Below, in pieces: positions 10,179-21,566 of a stretch of 33,160 nucleotides of DNA. Position 1 is the stretch's first letter, and the number at the start of each line of letters is the position of its first letter. The DNA is taken from assembly GCA_000320545.1 (NCBI GenBank), contig ADNK01001325.1, forward strand, positions 60,001 through 93,160. The letters are read 5' to 3'. The notes below the pieces were generated by a model. That model was given only the letters and a program-made list of their open reading frames with translations. It was not told the origin of the DNA and did no database searches. The stretch comes from Bigelowiella natans CCMP2755 (Eukaryota; Cercozoa; Chlorarachniophyceae). A program made the position numbers and the translations under genes.

Positions 10179-13100
10179 ATGACCCTAGACGACATAAAGA
10201 ACTTAGGAGTATGCAACATTAATGACGAAGACGCTAACAGGACTATCAAAGTTGCTATGACCAAGGTTAAAGTTAAAGACAGCTACGGAGACTACAAGAA
10301 ACTACCTGCCCTTTGGGATAGTGGCAGCATGCCGAAGTCCTTCATAAGCCTAAGCACAGTAAGAAGGTTAGGACTATTGGATCAAGTGACTAAGAAAGAA
10401 CGTAAATATGCTCAAGCAGACGGAAGCTCTTCTATGAAGACCGTCGGTGAGCTAATGCTAAAGCTACAGATACCTGGCAGCGACGCGGAGACCCAAATCA
10501 AGACCCGAGTAGCCATGACTTTATCCATGGAACTACTCCTCGGACAGGATGCCCTAGAAAAATTAGGGGGGATCATATCATTCTACAATCACAAGATATA
10601 CTATGCTAAGTTACCAAAGAAGTCAGGCAGGACCATCAGCCAGAACATGATACGGCTTGACGAGTGGACCTCTGAGTCAAGCGTTAATGCGTTAGAGTTT
10701 ATGGACCTAGCGGACAACAAGCTACCTACACCTACCGAGCTACGGAAGAAGAACCCCGGCAAGACCATCCGACAGATAACGGAGCTACTGGACAAGACCC
10801 CCCCAGCTGATGATTGGGATATCGACAAAGGCAAAAAGTACATTAATAAAATATTAAACGAGAAGTACTCTGACATCACCAAGCCGACGACGAAGCCCTC
10901 CAGCAAGCTTACCCCAGTAAAGATCGAGCTAAAGAAGGGATACGAAGAGTGCATCATCAATGACCCAGAACATAGGCGACCGGAAGCGGACTGGGAAAAG
11001 ATAGAGTGGCAGATCAATGAATGGGCAAAGGAAGGGAAGATAGAGCCAAGCAACTCACCATGGAACGTGAGACATGTGCTAGCTAAGAAACCTACTTACC
11101 CTTTCTTCCGCCTGGCGCACAACTTCATCCGCCACAACCGAGTAATAAAGAGGATCCAGACACCTACACCAAGGATAGATGACGTTATTGAACACGTCAT
11201 AGGATACAAATACTACTCTTCCCTAGATAAAAATGAATCATACATGCAGACACCCATCCACAAAACCTCCCGCCCCATTACCGCGTTCTCCAGCAGGCAC
11301 AGGAAGTGGCACTTCGTCGTATTCCCTTACGGCCTAAGCATATCAGGGGATGCGTTCAGTAGTCAGAACTACAGGGCATACACACATGATGGGATGGCGT
11401 CTGTGTTGTGGGTGTTTGTGTTTGTGTATGTGGATGATGACATAATATGTACCAACACAGTCGTCGCTCAGATCTTCCTCCTGGAAAATATATTTATTAG
11501 GTTTGCACACTTCGGTTTTACCATTAGACTGCAGAAGTGTACATTCCTAGCTACAAGAATCAAGTGGTGTGGATATTACCTGGAGCAAGGCCGCATCACC
11601 CCAAACCCCGAGAAAGTAGCAGCACTACAGCAAGCCCCTAAACCTAAGAATGCAAAGGAGTTAAAGTCATTCTTGCAGACTGCAGCTTGGATACTACGTA
11701 GGTTCTCCCCTACCTACGCTAGGACTGCAGCTGCTTTTACTACTGCTTACCGGAAGGAGAACTCTGTAGGCCTCAGCTTCGCTAAGGTGTGGGCCAAGGC
11801 TGGCCTTGATGCCCACTTCGATAACCTAATAAAGTTATGCAGCAACACCCTATTGAATGCTAAGCTAGACACTACTAGACCAGCTACCCTATGGACAGAC
11901 TGGTCTAAGCTAGGTATGGCTGCTGTACTTACCCAAGACCAGCAGATCATACGGGTGTGGGGCAGGGCCTGTACAGCAGCTGAGGCCAAATACAGCCCTA
12001 CAAAAGGAGAGTATAAAGCCATGACTGAGGCGCAGAGGAAACTAAGATACTACCTGCTGTCGGTGCCCAGCTTCACCTTAATGACTGACCACAAGCCCCT
12101 CCTAGGCATCGACCGCAAGCTCGAAGCGCCTAACGATGAGTATGCAGCTATGAGGGCGGACACGGAAGAGTTTAGGGACAAGAGGACAGTGGTCTACGCA
12201 CCAGGAGACAAGCAGCTTGCTGACTATTTCAGCAGGCTGTTCGAAAAGAAAGTCCCTACCCAGGTCACCCCTATGGTTAACGCGATTACCTTCGAGGACG
12301 GCGACTTCCTGCCTGAGCCAGAGGAGCTCCAGCACCTTCAAGAACACCTGGATAAATACAAACACAAGCATGAGGTACTTAGTGATAGGATATATGTATA
12401 CACTAATAATGTTAGGCGTACCTACGTGCCACGGCGGACCAGGGGAGCCCTTCTCTTTACCGCCCATGGACCTGCACACGTAGGAGAAAACCATATCACT
12501 GCTCTACTCTACCATTACTACTGGCCCTACAAGCTAAAAGAGATAAGGACATACCTGCGTGGCTGCAGGTGCTCCAGCTTGAAGGCGGCAGGCGTCGCCA
12601 CCAAGGAGTCCAGCAAGAGCCGTGCATCTAAGAAAATCAAAGCAAGGAACTTCTTAGATATCGTGCAAATTGATGTTTATAAGTACGATGGCTATCACTA
12701 CCTTACCTTCGTTGATGTGGCCACTGGAAAGTGCTGGGTTAAAAAGATTATCAAGGTCAACGTTGCTAAGAAGAACAAAGGCTTATATAAGCAGAGGCTT
12801 ACTAACTGCTACCGTACCTGGGAGTCTGAGCTCCAGGCTATCCCTGATGAAGTTAGCATAAACAAGATACCAAAGAAGTTACATGTGGATAATGAGACCT
12901 CTCTTCTACAGCTACCACACCCTAATATTGATGCCTCACCTGTATACTATGCCCAGTCCAACTCCAAGGTAGAGCGACTCCACCGCACCTTGGCCAACCT
13001 AAGCAGGATAAATAGCACCACACCAGACAAGATACAAGGGTTAGTAAACGACACCTTCACGTCTGGGGGAGGTATCAAGGATAAGGAGAGGGAAGAAGGC

Positions 13101-13736
13101 GACGACAACGACGACGATACCGAGAGCGAAGACGAGAAGGTCCCGTACGATGGCCGAGTTCTAAAGGAAGGACAGTATGTTAGGGCCAAGGTAAATCTGA
13201 GATCGAGAAATAAACAAGACCCCTTCTGGGGTGGCGTTGCAAAGGTTACCGAGAGGAAGGGGAGGAAGCAGTACTACATCTATGATGGGAACAGGGTCAC
13301 CTTGCGCCACATCAGTCACCTAAAGAATTATGATATCGGTGAGAAGCTCCTAGAGGATGTTAAAGTAAACCCTACTGTGTGGGAGCGAGCAATGCCTTGT
13401 TTAGGACCCCGACCTAAGTTCGATGTGGAATATGGAAACAATAAGGTCAGGGTGAACGACGATTGGCGCATGAAGATTGTCTATCTAGGCTACCCTGGAT
13501 TACGAAATATGGAGAGGGTAGCTATGAAAATAAAGGACGGAAAATATCAGCTACTCTACCTAGCTGTTCCCGACTTACCCTTTGAGCACTGGTATAAGGT
13601 CCTGGGGGACCTTGATGCAGAGGGCTGGTATGGACACGAACCTAAGGACGAAGGTGAGTTCTGGGTAAGCGACAAAGGAGATAAGGTTAGAGAGGAATCT
13701 ATTACCTGGTGGTTGGTGAAGTTCCGAAAGCGATGA
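10179..13736 (+). CDS. pol: Retrotransposon Pol: protease, reverse transcriptase, RNase H, integrase
   Basis: 1185 residues from the first ATG; the frame is open from 9942. Protease has ALWDSGS (D47-S48-G49) and MELLLGQDALEKLGG. Reverse transcriptase (~250-500) has RIDDVIEHV, catalytic D350 in SSLDKNESY, FPYGLSISGDAF and YVDD (D419, D420). RNase H (~565-690) keeps D574, E611, D637 in LMTDHKPL and D682 in ADYFSRL. Integrase has a zinc site with H763, H767, C796 and C798, so C-x-C replaces the usual C-x2-C. Its core acidic residues are D832, D904 and E932, with only 27 residues between the last two where 35 is usual. A DNA-binding-like segment (~1000-1060, FWGGVAKV) follows an acidic linker. 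The last ~120 residues are an unrecognised extension. No frame break is seen. Confidence 0.95.
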   Translation: MTLDDIKNLGVCNINDEDANRTIKVAMTKVKVKDSYGDYKKLPALWDSGSMPKSFISLSTVRRLGLLDQVTKKERKYAQADGSSSMKTVGELMLKLQIPGSDAETQIKTRVAMTLSMELLLGQDALEKLGGIISFYNHKIYYAKLPKKSGRTISQNMIRLDEWTSESSVNALEFMDLADNKLPTPTELRKKNPGKTIRQITELLDKTPPADDWDIDKGKKYINKILNEKYSDITKPTTKPSSKLTPVKIELKKGYEECIINDPEHRRPEADWEKIEWQINEWAKEGKIEPSNSPWNVRHVLAKKPTYPFFRLAHNFIRHNRVIKRIQTPTPRIDDVIEHVIGYKYYSSLDKNESYMQTPIHKTSRPITAFSSRHRKWHFVVFPYGLSISGDAFSSQNYRAYTHDGMASVLWVFVFVYVDDDIICTNTVVAQIFLLENIFIRFAHFGFTIRLQKCTFLATRIKWCGYYLEQGRITPNPEKVAALQQAPKPKNAKELKSFLQTAAWILRRFSPTYARTAAAFTTAYRKENSVGLSFAKVWAKAGLDAHFDNLIKLCSNTLLNAKLDTTRPATLWTDWSKLGMAAVLTQDQQIIRVWGRACTAAEAKYSPTKGEYKAMTEAQRKLRYYLLSVPSFTLMTDHKPLLGIDRKLEAPNDEYAAMRADTEEFRDKRTVVYAPGDKQLADYFSRLFEKKVPTQVTPMVNAITFEDGDFLPEPEELQHLQEHLDKYKHKHEVLSDRIYVYTNNVRRTYVPRRTRGALLFTAHGPAHVGENHITALLYHYYWPYKLKEIRTYLRGCRCSSLKAAGVATKESSKSRASKKIKARNFLDIVQIDVYKYDGYHYLTFVDVATGKCWVKKIIKVNVAKKNKGLYKQRLTNCYRTWESELQAIPDEVSINKIPKKLHVDNETSLLQLPHPNIDASPVYYAQSNSKVERLHRTLANLSRINSTTPDKIQGLVNDTFTSGGGIKDKEREEGDDNDDDTESEDEKVPYDGRVLKEGQYVRAKVNLRSRNKQDPFWGGVAKVTERKGRKQYYIYDGNRVTLRHISHLKNYDIGEKLLEDVKVNPTVWERAMPCLGPRPKFDVEYGNNKVRVNDDWRMKIVYLGYPGLRNMERVAMKIKDGKYQLLYLAVPDLPFEHWYKVLGDLDAEGWYGHEPKDEGEFWVSDKGDKVREESITWWLVKFRKR

Positions 13737-13778
13737 AGGTCTAAGGGAATAAGGAAGGAAGGAAGGAGCAACGTGACT

Positions 13779-13787
13779 TGGGGGAGG
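13779..13787 (+). other. Polypurine tract
   Basis: TGGGGGAGG directly abuts the 3' LTR, the expected plus-strand primer position. A GGAAGGAAGGAAGG stretch lies at about 13753-13766. Confidence 0.75.
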
Positions 13788-14113
13788 TGTAGCGCGTACC
13801 ACTACGCGGGCACAAGTCACGTGCGACAACAAAGGGGTTGTCGCGGATATAGAATATAGATAACGTAGATATTAATACAGCATAGGCACGTGGGTTCCGG
13901 CGGGACTCATGGCAGCACACCGGAAGTGTGCTGCCCCACGTGCGGCGGCATTCGCGAAAGCTTCGCGAATGATTACGCAGTGCACGATTTAATAAAAATA
14001 TAATCTTTAATAAAAATAAACACAACTCTTCAAAAGGAAGCAAACGTGCCTTTCCCCCCCCCTGCCTACTTGTGCACGTAGCGCCTCGGCCTGTGAACAC
14101 CTTACGCGCAACA
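13788..14113 (+). repeat. 3' LTR
   Basis: 326 bases, identical by eye to the 5' LTR at 8402-8727. It is followed by the ATTG target duplication at 14114-14117. Confidence 0.95.
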
Positions 14114-14117
14114 ATTG

Positions 14118-15207
14118 TTGTGCACGATGACAGGCAACACTGCCAGCTGGCCAGACTGGAACAGACAAAGCACAAGTGATGCACATCATCACGTGCACGC
14201 ACTAGCAGCAATGTGGCGGCGGCGCAAATGCAATCACCCACTCTTCTCAGGAACTTCCTTGAGGCTGCATCTGCGCGCTGGTCCGCGGCCGGGTCGAACA
14301 CCAACAAGACAGTGAAAGAAATGCAAAATCCACATCTGCCGAGCAAAAACGCATCTGGTCCAGGTAGGAGTCTCATCTTGAAGAGCGCCAGAACACGTAG
14401 TCACGGACCAGCATCAGAATTCATCGGAATTCTGGGTAGAGACAGTGCTTTTGCACGAACGGTAATTATTTTTTGCGTGTTTCTCCGAAGCAAAACGCCG
14501 AAGAAAAGCAGCCGGATCACGTAGTTTTTGAAGTTTATACTTTACGACAAGAAAGATAGTTAGGATTTTGAAAAAATCAATCTTGATTTTAATTCAACCC
14601 ATGTTTTTTAAAAAAGCGCGTTACTAATTGACATCTCTCCCAGAAAAAAATGTGAACCGAGGGGTTTTTAGTTTGATTTTTCAAGGACACAGTCAAATAC
14701 AGGTAGACGACAACAAAAATGTTCCAATTTTATAGATATTTGACAACGCTAAAAATTGAACTCTTCGGCAGGTGACCAGTCCCCCCTCTGCCCAGTAACC
14801 TGGTATTTCTATGATGAAGTTAGCCTGCATCCTCTTGAAAATCAATTTTGAATCATCTAGGTTCGATTTGTGCAATGATTTTTACACTGATATTTACGTC
14901 AGTGAATCCAGTCACTTAATTTTGACACGTGTTGAAAAGTAATGTTGAAAATTTGCGTGAAAATGTTGTAGTTGCGGGATAAGAAAGAAGTGTCTGGGCT
15001 GGAGAAGTTGCATATTAGGTCACTATTTCATCTTGATTTGAGTTATTTGATCAGGGTCCACTTGGGATAACGAACTAACACACAGTACAATTATCCTTAT
15101 AGATTCGTTGGTTGAATCAAGATTGCAAGGCTCCCTCTGTATTAAATTAAAATAATCAGCTCTAGTATCGTTTATAAAGATTTTTACAAAGCTTTTGTAC
15201 TTTGACA
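14118..15207. promoter_or_regulatory. Right flank of retrotransposon and promoter region of carbamoyl-phosphate synthase
   Basis: 14118-14520 continues the TGCA-rich, gene-poor DNA split by the insertion. The open frame 14213-14524 has no recognised domain. From ~14530 the sequence turns AT-rich and should carry the promoter and 5' UTR of the gene starting at 15208. No TATA box was clear. Confidence 0.45.
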
Positions 15208-16333
15208 ATGCATCGTTTGAGCTTAACAAAGCAAATTCGCTTGGGCCAGCAGCGAATGGTAACTATGCAGCATCGCCAAAGAACGATGATTGTTGTTCGC
15301 AAGTTCAGCACAAATTCAGATAGGCGACGAAATGCAACTCTAGAGCTCGAGGATGGCACTGAGTTGCGTGGGATTTCATTTGGAGCTGACACGAGCGTCT
15401 CAGGAGAGCTGGTGTTTTCTACTGGTATGGTAGGATACAGTGAGGCACTCACGGATCCCTCTTACAAAGGACAGCTTCTTATGCTTACATTCCCTATGGT
15501 TGGAAACTATGGTGTTCCTGATCCCAAAAAAATGGACGAATTTGGTCTCCCTGCAGGATTCGAGAGCTACAAGATTCATGCGAGCGCACTCGTGTGCCAA
15601 GAGTAAGTCATTAAAGGAATAGAGGAATGATGATGACACCCTGCACCTAATCGCTGCTTTGTGTCAAATGAAATAAATACACGTGTTTGTGTGACAAGAC
15701 TAGCAATGGTAATAATGGCTGTTTCTCTTGCTGACACGATAAAGCATGTAGGATAAGGATTACCCTTGTCTCAATTTTACCTGCTGACCTTGATGATATT
15801 ATTCGTTTGTGGTGCTGTGATTGTTTGCAGTTACTCCTACTTCCATAGCCACTGGAACGCAAAATCTCCTCTTTCTGACTGGTTAGCAAATGAGGGAGTG
15901 CCAGGAATCCATGGGATAGACACTCGCATGCTTACGAAGAAGATTCGGGACAAGGGATCAATGCTTGGACGCATAGTGCTTGATGGTACTCAAGCGCCGG
16001 ATTACAATGATCCTGCTGCAACGAACGTAGTTGCGGAAGTCTCTTGTAAAGAACCTCGCATCTTCGGCCAGGGCAATCCAATCAAGATTATTGCTGTCGA
16101 CTGTGGAATTAAATTTAACATCATCCGACAGCTCGTTCGCAAGGGTGCTGAGGTGAAAGTTGTACCTTACGATTATCCCATAATGAACGATTTAGAGTGG
16201 GCAGACGGTGTTTTCTTGTCAAACGGTCCAGGAGATCCAACTATGTGCACTGATACAATCGACAATCTGCAAAAATTACTTGCTCTCCAAGGCGATGACG
16301 TCAAGCCATTATTTGGTCGGACAAGTGCTTTTA

Positions 16334-16365
<32 letters not shown>

Positions 16366-16402
16366 GCGCGCACACACACACACACGCACACACGCACACA
16401 AA

Positions 16403-16450
<48 letters not shown>

Positions 16451-19400
16451 TATAGACATACGAATACTATATCGTATAATTGTATGATATAAAATTAATT
16501 AGGTCCTACTACTATAATTTCTGTAAAGTATAGATATTCTAATTCTACCTCTCCCCATAATATTGTTCTCAAAAGGTATTTGCCTTGGAAATCAGCTACT
16601 GGCACTTGCTGCAGGAGCAGAAACAGCAAAGTTGCCATATGGAAATCGTGGGCAAAATCAACCCGTAAGAAACAACTTCAATAAGGACGTCTACATCACC
16701 CCTCAGAACCATGGCTACATGATCCGAGATGAGACCCTGCCTGAGGGATGGAAGACATTATTTACTAATGAGAACGACGGAAGCAACGAGGGTATCATGC
16801 ATGAATCAAAGCCTTTCTTTACTGCGCAGTTTCATCCAGAAGCTTGCGGAGGTCCCACTGACACCGAGTTCCTCTTCGATGTTTTTCTCGATGCGGCACG
16901 AGATGGTGGAAAATCTGAGCTGAAATTCCCCTCACGTGGCTTGAAGAAACTTGAAAAGCCTCTTGACCACTCTAAGATCAAAAAAGTTCTTGTTCTTGGG
17001 AGTGGCGGTCTGAGTATTGGACAAGCTGGTGAGTTTGATTACTCGGGTGCACAAGCTATAAAAGCCCTCAAGGAAGAAGGGAAAAAAGTGATCTTGATGA
17101 ATCCCAATATTGCATCAGTACAGACCAATACCGGTGGTGATGCCAAGCAAAGTGCGGATCAGGTGTTTTTCCTTCCTGTTAACCCAGAATTTGTGGAACA
17201 GGTTATTAAACGTGAGAATCCCGACGGAATCTTGATTTCTATGGGAGGACAAACTGCCCTAAACTGTGCAGTTGAGATGTATAACAATGGAATCTTTGAA
17301 AAATACGGTGTGACTGTTTTGGGTACACCTGTCGACACCGTAATTGCGACAGAGGATAGAGAGCTCTTCGCGGGAAAGTTAAGAGAGATTGACGAAAAAA
17401 TGGCTGTGTCTCTGGCGGTGAATACTGTAGAGGATGCTGTAAAAGCTGCTAACGAGATTGGAGGATTTCCCGTGATGATCCGGTCTGCATTCGCTCTTGG
17501 AGGTCTTGGAAGTGGAATATGCACGGATGAGTCGCATTTACGATCTATGGCTGCAAAAGCACTGTCAGTTGCTCCACAAATTTTGGTTGAGAGGTCTATG
17601 CTTGGATGGAAGGAAGTGGAATACGAAGTGGTCCGAGATGCAGCCGACAACTGCATTACTGTATGCAATATGGAAAATTTTGATCCCATGGGCGTTCACA
17701 CTGGGGATTCCATCGTTGTCTCTCCCTCTCAGACGCTCTCTAACGATGAGTATCATATGTTGCGTGACACAGCAGTGAGCGTGGTGCGTCACCTTGGCAT
17801 CATCGGTGAATGTAACATTCAGTATTCTCTCCACCCGTACAGTATGGAATACTCAATCATTGAGGTTAATGCGCGTCTTTCCCGGTCGTCAGCTCTTGCT
17901 TCCAAGGCGACGGGATACCCACTTGCCTTCGTTGCAGCTAAGCTCAGTTTAGGTATTACATTGCCTCAAATCAAGAACGCCATCACACAAACCACTCAAG
18001 CCTGTTTCGAGCCATCCCTTGACTACATCGTAACGAAGATACCACGATGGGATCTCAGCAAATTTCAGGGCGTTTCCACCGAAATTGGCAGCGCAATGAA
18101 GTCAGTCGGTGAGGTGATGGCCATTGGACGCACATTCGAGGAATGCTTTCAGAAGGCATTACGGATGGTAGACCCTGCTATTAAGGGCTTTCAACCACGT
18201 GGTGAAAACTACCTCAAGTATGATCTCGAGAGTGAGCTCAAGAACCCATCTGACCGCCGCGTTTACGCCATTGCAAAGGCTTTCTATCAAGAAGGATACA
18301 CCGTGGATCAAGTACATGAGCTGACGAAGATCGACAAGTGGTTTCTTACCCGCCTTATGCATATGGTTCAGCGATCCAAGGAGATGGATGGAAAGGAGCT
18401 CAAGTCTATGGATAAAGAAGAGATGCTCAAGACAAAACAACTTGGATTTAGTGATATTCAAATCGCAGAACATGTCGGTGAGGGAGAAAAGGAAGCTCGC
18501 GCCCACAGGGAATCTCTCGGCGTTACGCCTTATACTAAGCAAATAGACACGCTGGCTGCGGAGTATCCAGCGCAGACGAATTACCTATATATGAGCTATC
18601 ATGCTGATGAGCATGATGTAAAAACTGGAAACAAGGGAGCCATGGTCCTCGGGTCAGGATCATACCGCATTGGATCTAGTGTAGAGTTTGACTGGTGCTC
18701 AGTTTCATGCATTCGTACACTAAGAGACTTGGGTTATCGTACCATCATGATGAACTACAATCCTGAGACCGTATCCACAGACTATGATGAATGTGATCAG
18801 CTCTACTTTGAGGAGCTCTCGCATGAACGTGTACTTGACGTTTATAATCTCGAGAATGCAGACGGGGTGGTAGTGTCAGTTGGTGGGCAGATTCCTAACA
18901 ATCTAGCCCTTGACTTGCATAGTAGCGACGTCAAGGTTTTCGGTACACATCCTGACATGATCGATAATGCTGAAGACAGGAACAAATTCTCCGCACTTAT
19001 GGATTCTATTGGAGTTGAGCAAGCTCCGTGGCGTGACTTGACTAATGTGGAAGAAGCTCTTCAATTCTCCTCAAAGGTCGGATATCCTGTTCTCGTAAGA
19101 CCAAGCTACGTGCTTTCGGGTGCTGCAATGAATGTGGCTTTCAACGATGATCAACTCAAGTATTTCCTCGGTATGGCAGCTGACGTGTCTCAGGACCATC
19201 CTGTCGTGATCTCGAAGTTTATTGAAGGTGCAAAGGAGATCGAAATGGATGCTGTGGCTAAGAATGGGGAGGTGGTAGTGGCTGCGATTCACGAACATGT
19301 TGAGAACGCAGGGGTTCATAGTGGTGATGCTACGCTACTTCTCCCCTCGGAGTCTCTATCACCATTCATGAAGAATCGTGTCAAGACGTATACTAAAAAG

Positions 19401-20252
19401 ATTGCTAAGGCACTCAAGATCTCAGGTCCTTTCAACATCCAGTACATTGTGAAAGAGGACAATTGTATGGTAATTGAATGCAACCTGCGCGCATCTCGAT
19501 CGGTTCCTTTTGTGTCTAAGACCATGAGGCTTGACTTCATCGAGGTTGCAACGAAGGTAATGATGGGAGAGAACGTGGATGACGTTATGTTCACTGATAC
19601 TAAGCAGTGGGAAGGACCCAGAGAGTACACAGCTGTCAAAGCTCCAATGTTTTCATTCACCCGTCTTGCTGGTGCTGACCCTGTGCTCGGCGTTGAGATG
19701 GCAAGTACAGGAGAGGTTGCGTGCTTTGGATCAAATAAGCATGAAGCTTTTCTCAAGGCGATGCTATCTACTGGCTTTAAATTGCCGAAAAAAGATGTAC
19801 TTGTGACCTCTTGTCCCACATTATTCCACCGTCTTACACCAGTTGCTTACACATTGACAAGCTTAGGATTTACCGTATGGGCCCCCGGAAGCACGTACGA
19901 GCACCTCGTAACGAAGGGTGTTGACGTAAAACTAGCTTCTATGCCACTCTCCAAAGACGAAGAAAAGGGAATTGATGCATGCGCTCTCATTGAGGACAGT
20001 ACAGTTGATCTTGTCATCAACCTGCCAACTGCAAGATCTACAGACGTAGAAAATAACCGTACCATTCGTCGCAAAGCAGTGGACTTCGGGGTACCGTTAC
20101 TCACTAATGTCAATTTGGTGGAGCTGTTTGCTGAATCTATGGACAAATTTAAGAAAGAGGGGATGACCGGACTCCTGCCAGACCATCTCTTCCACTACTA
20201 TGAACAAGAAACACCTGAAGAAACGTGGACCAGTCCCAAAGAGTTTCACTAG
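15208..20252 (+). CDS. CPS1: Glutamine-dependent carbamoyl-phosphate synthase, mitochondrial CPS I/III type, 3 exons
   Basis: Exons 15208-15602, 15831-16315, 16576-20252 join in frame to 1518 residues. It makes carbamoyl phosphate from glutamine (or ammonia), bicarbonate and two ATP, the entry step of the urea cycle or arginine synthesis. Residues 1-40 are basic and Ser/Thr-rich without acids, like a mitochondrial leader. The small-subunit domain follows ([15 protein letters not shown]). The glutaminase has its catalytic triad at C296 (GICLGNQLL), H380 and E382 (QFHPEA). Two ATP-grasp halves start at [21 protein letters not shown] (~431) and [13 protein letters not shown]. The C-terminal allosteric domain has STGFKLP, DLVINLP and VPLLTN like CPS I, which binds N-acetylglutamate. 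No aspartate transcarbamylase or dihydroorotase is fused, unlike animal CAD. The triad argues for glutamine use (CPS III) rather than ammonia-only CPS I. Confidence 0.95.
15603..15830 (+). other. CPS intron 1
   Basis: 228 bases, donor GTAAGT, acceptor TTTGCAG. Splicing joins GA to T, making the Asp of [12 protein letters not shown], a conserved small-subunit motif. Confidence 0.9.
16316..16575 (+). repeat. CPS intron 2 with CT, CA and TA microsatellites
   Basis: 260 bases, donor GTCGGA, acceptor CAAAAG. It holds (CT)n at ~16334-16361, (CA)n with CG interruptions at ~16367-16400 and (TA)n at ~16405-16446. It interrupts the Gly codon two residues before the catalytic Cys. Confidence 0.9.
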
Positions 20253-20548
20253 AAGAAGAAGAAGAAGAAGAAGAAGAAGAAGAAGAGGAAAAACAAGATA
20301 TTATATAACAAGTAGCATAAATCGCTATCCTGGTACATAATACAGGTTTCATAAATATCTATTGCCTTTTGTTTTTCTTTTACCTCCTCATCTTCTCCGT
20401 AGTAGTGTAGGAGTGGTGGTGGTGGTTGGTGGAAGTTGTAAGAAGATATTTTTTACCAGCGAGAAATTTATGGCCACTAATTCTTCGAGAAACAGACGCG
20501 TAAATGCAGCGATTGATGATAATCGATACTCATATATGGATGCACACA

Positions 20549-20588
<40 letters not shown>

Positions 20589-21060
20589 GCGTGTGTGCAT
20601 CATTTATACATATAATTCAAAAATATTGTAAATATTCGCACACACAGTGTTGCATTTTTTTTCTATATGCCTATGCATACTTGCCTGAATGCTTGTAGCG
20701 TAATTATACGGTGAACCCAAATTTATACTGTTCATATGTTCATATTCATTCATTGTGGATGTATTATTTACTATTCCAAGCAAGAATTGGAGCAAATGGA
20801 TACCTTCTGTACAAATGTATAGAATGTAACCAGTGTTACTTGTGTCGGACAGCCTCAGTATGGGCATTTAATGTAATACAGATAGCAACCGTTTGGTGAC
20901 CAAGAAATGTAGACCATATAAACACAAAGCTCTCATTTTAACATGTTGAATCTGCATTGTGGTAATGTTAGAAGGTCGTGATGCATTTGGGATCATTTTG
21001 TTTGACGTTCACAATGCGGTCGTACACATAAACGTAGGTCTATCTATGTAGCTTGCTACG
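20253..21060. other. CPS 3' region with GAA tract and AT-rich sequence
   Basis: A GAA triplet tract (~20252-20287) begins directly at the stop codon. An AT-rich stretch with a large TA-centred palindrome follows. No gene seen; the polyadenylation signal cannot be fixed. Confidence 0.5.
20539..20601. repeat. Perfect palindrome around a TA microsatellite
   Basis: GATGCACACACGCATATA at the left is matched by its exact inverse complement TATATGCGTGTGTGCATC at the right, with TA repeats between. The whole 63 bases could form a cruciform or, if transcribed, a long hairpin. Confidence 0.85.
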
Positions 21061-21566
21061 CTAGCTAGCTATTTACGCCTGATGTGGCATGTTTTTTGCA
21101 TGACACGATGAGGTCGTATTGTGTGTTCAAATGGATCCACTTGCAGAACAACGGCCTTGCAAAAGCCGTGTGCGAACACCATCACAATTCTGCCATGCCA
21201 TCGATGATTTGCATGCCCCACAGGGCTGCCATGCACCACCGTGGCACATCATTGCAGAATGAACGAACAAACACAACATGACCGCTGTGGCCACCGCCGC
21301 GCAATCCATGCTAGCAATGATGCTAGGACAATAATGACATGCACTTGAATGACATGCTGCAATGCATTTGAATGACAACTGAAAAAGTGCAATTGATCCA
21401 TCACATCCGTCTCACAGCTGCACAGCTGACGACAGCTAGCCACACGTTTTCGTTCATGCGATGCTAGCACTAGCTAGCTAGAGCATGCAGCTAATTCTGG
21501 AATTTGCTCAGATTCGGTTTCAGTCTGGGCCCTCGCTAGCTCGCTAGCTCGGTGCACATGCACACG
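21061..21566. other. CTAG-rich, gene-poor DNA
   Basis: No convincing gene. GCTAGC/CTAGCTAG motifs cluster at about 21057-21070, 21309-21316, 21464-21481 and 21535-21550. Composition resembles 1501-2160 and differs from the coding segments. Confidence 0.45.

Larger units (their letters stand above)
8402..14113 (+). mobile_element. Complete Ty3/gypsy-type LTR retrotransposon
   Basis: The element is 5712 bases long with 326-base LTRs that I read as identical base for base, including the run of nine C. Both LTRs start TGT and end ACA and are flanked by ATTG. Order is LTR, primer site, gag, protease, reverse transcriptase, RNase H, integrase, polypurine tract, LTR. Integrase lies downstream of RNase H, which is the Ty3/gypsy order and not Ty1/copia. 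Identical LTRs mean a recent insertion or recent conversion. The one oddity in the body is the stop-containing stretch between gag and pol. Confidence 0.95.
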
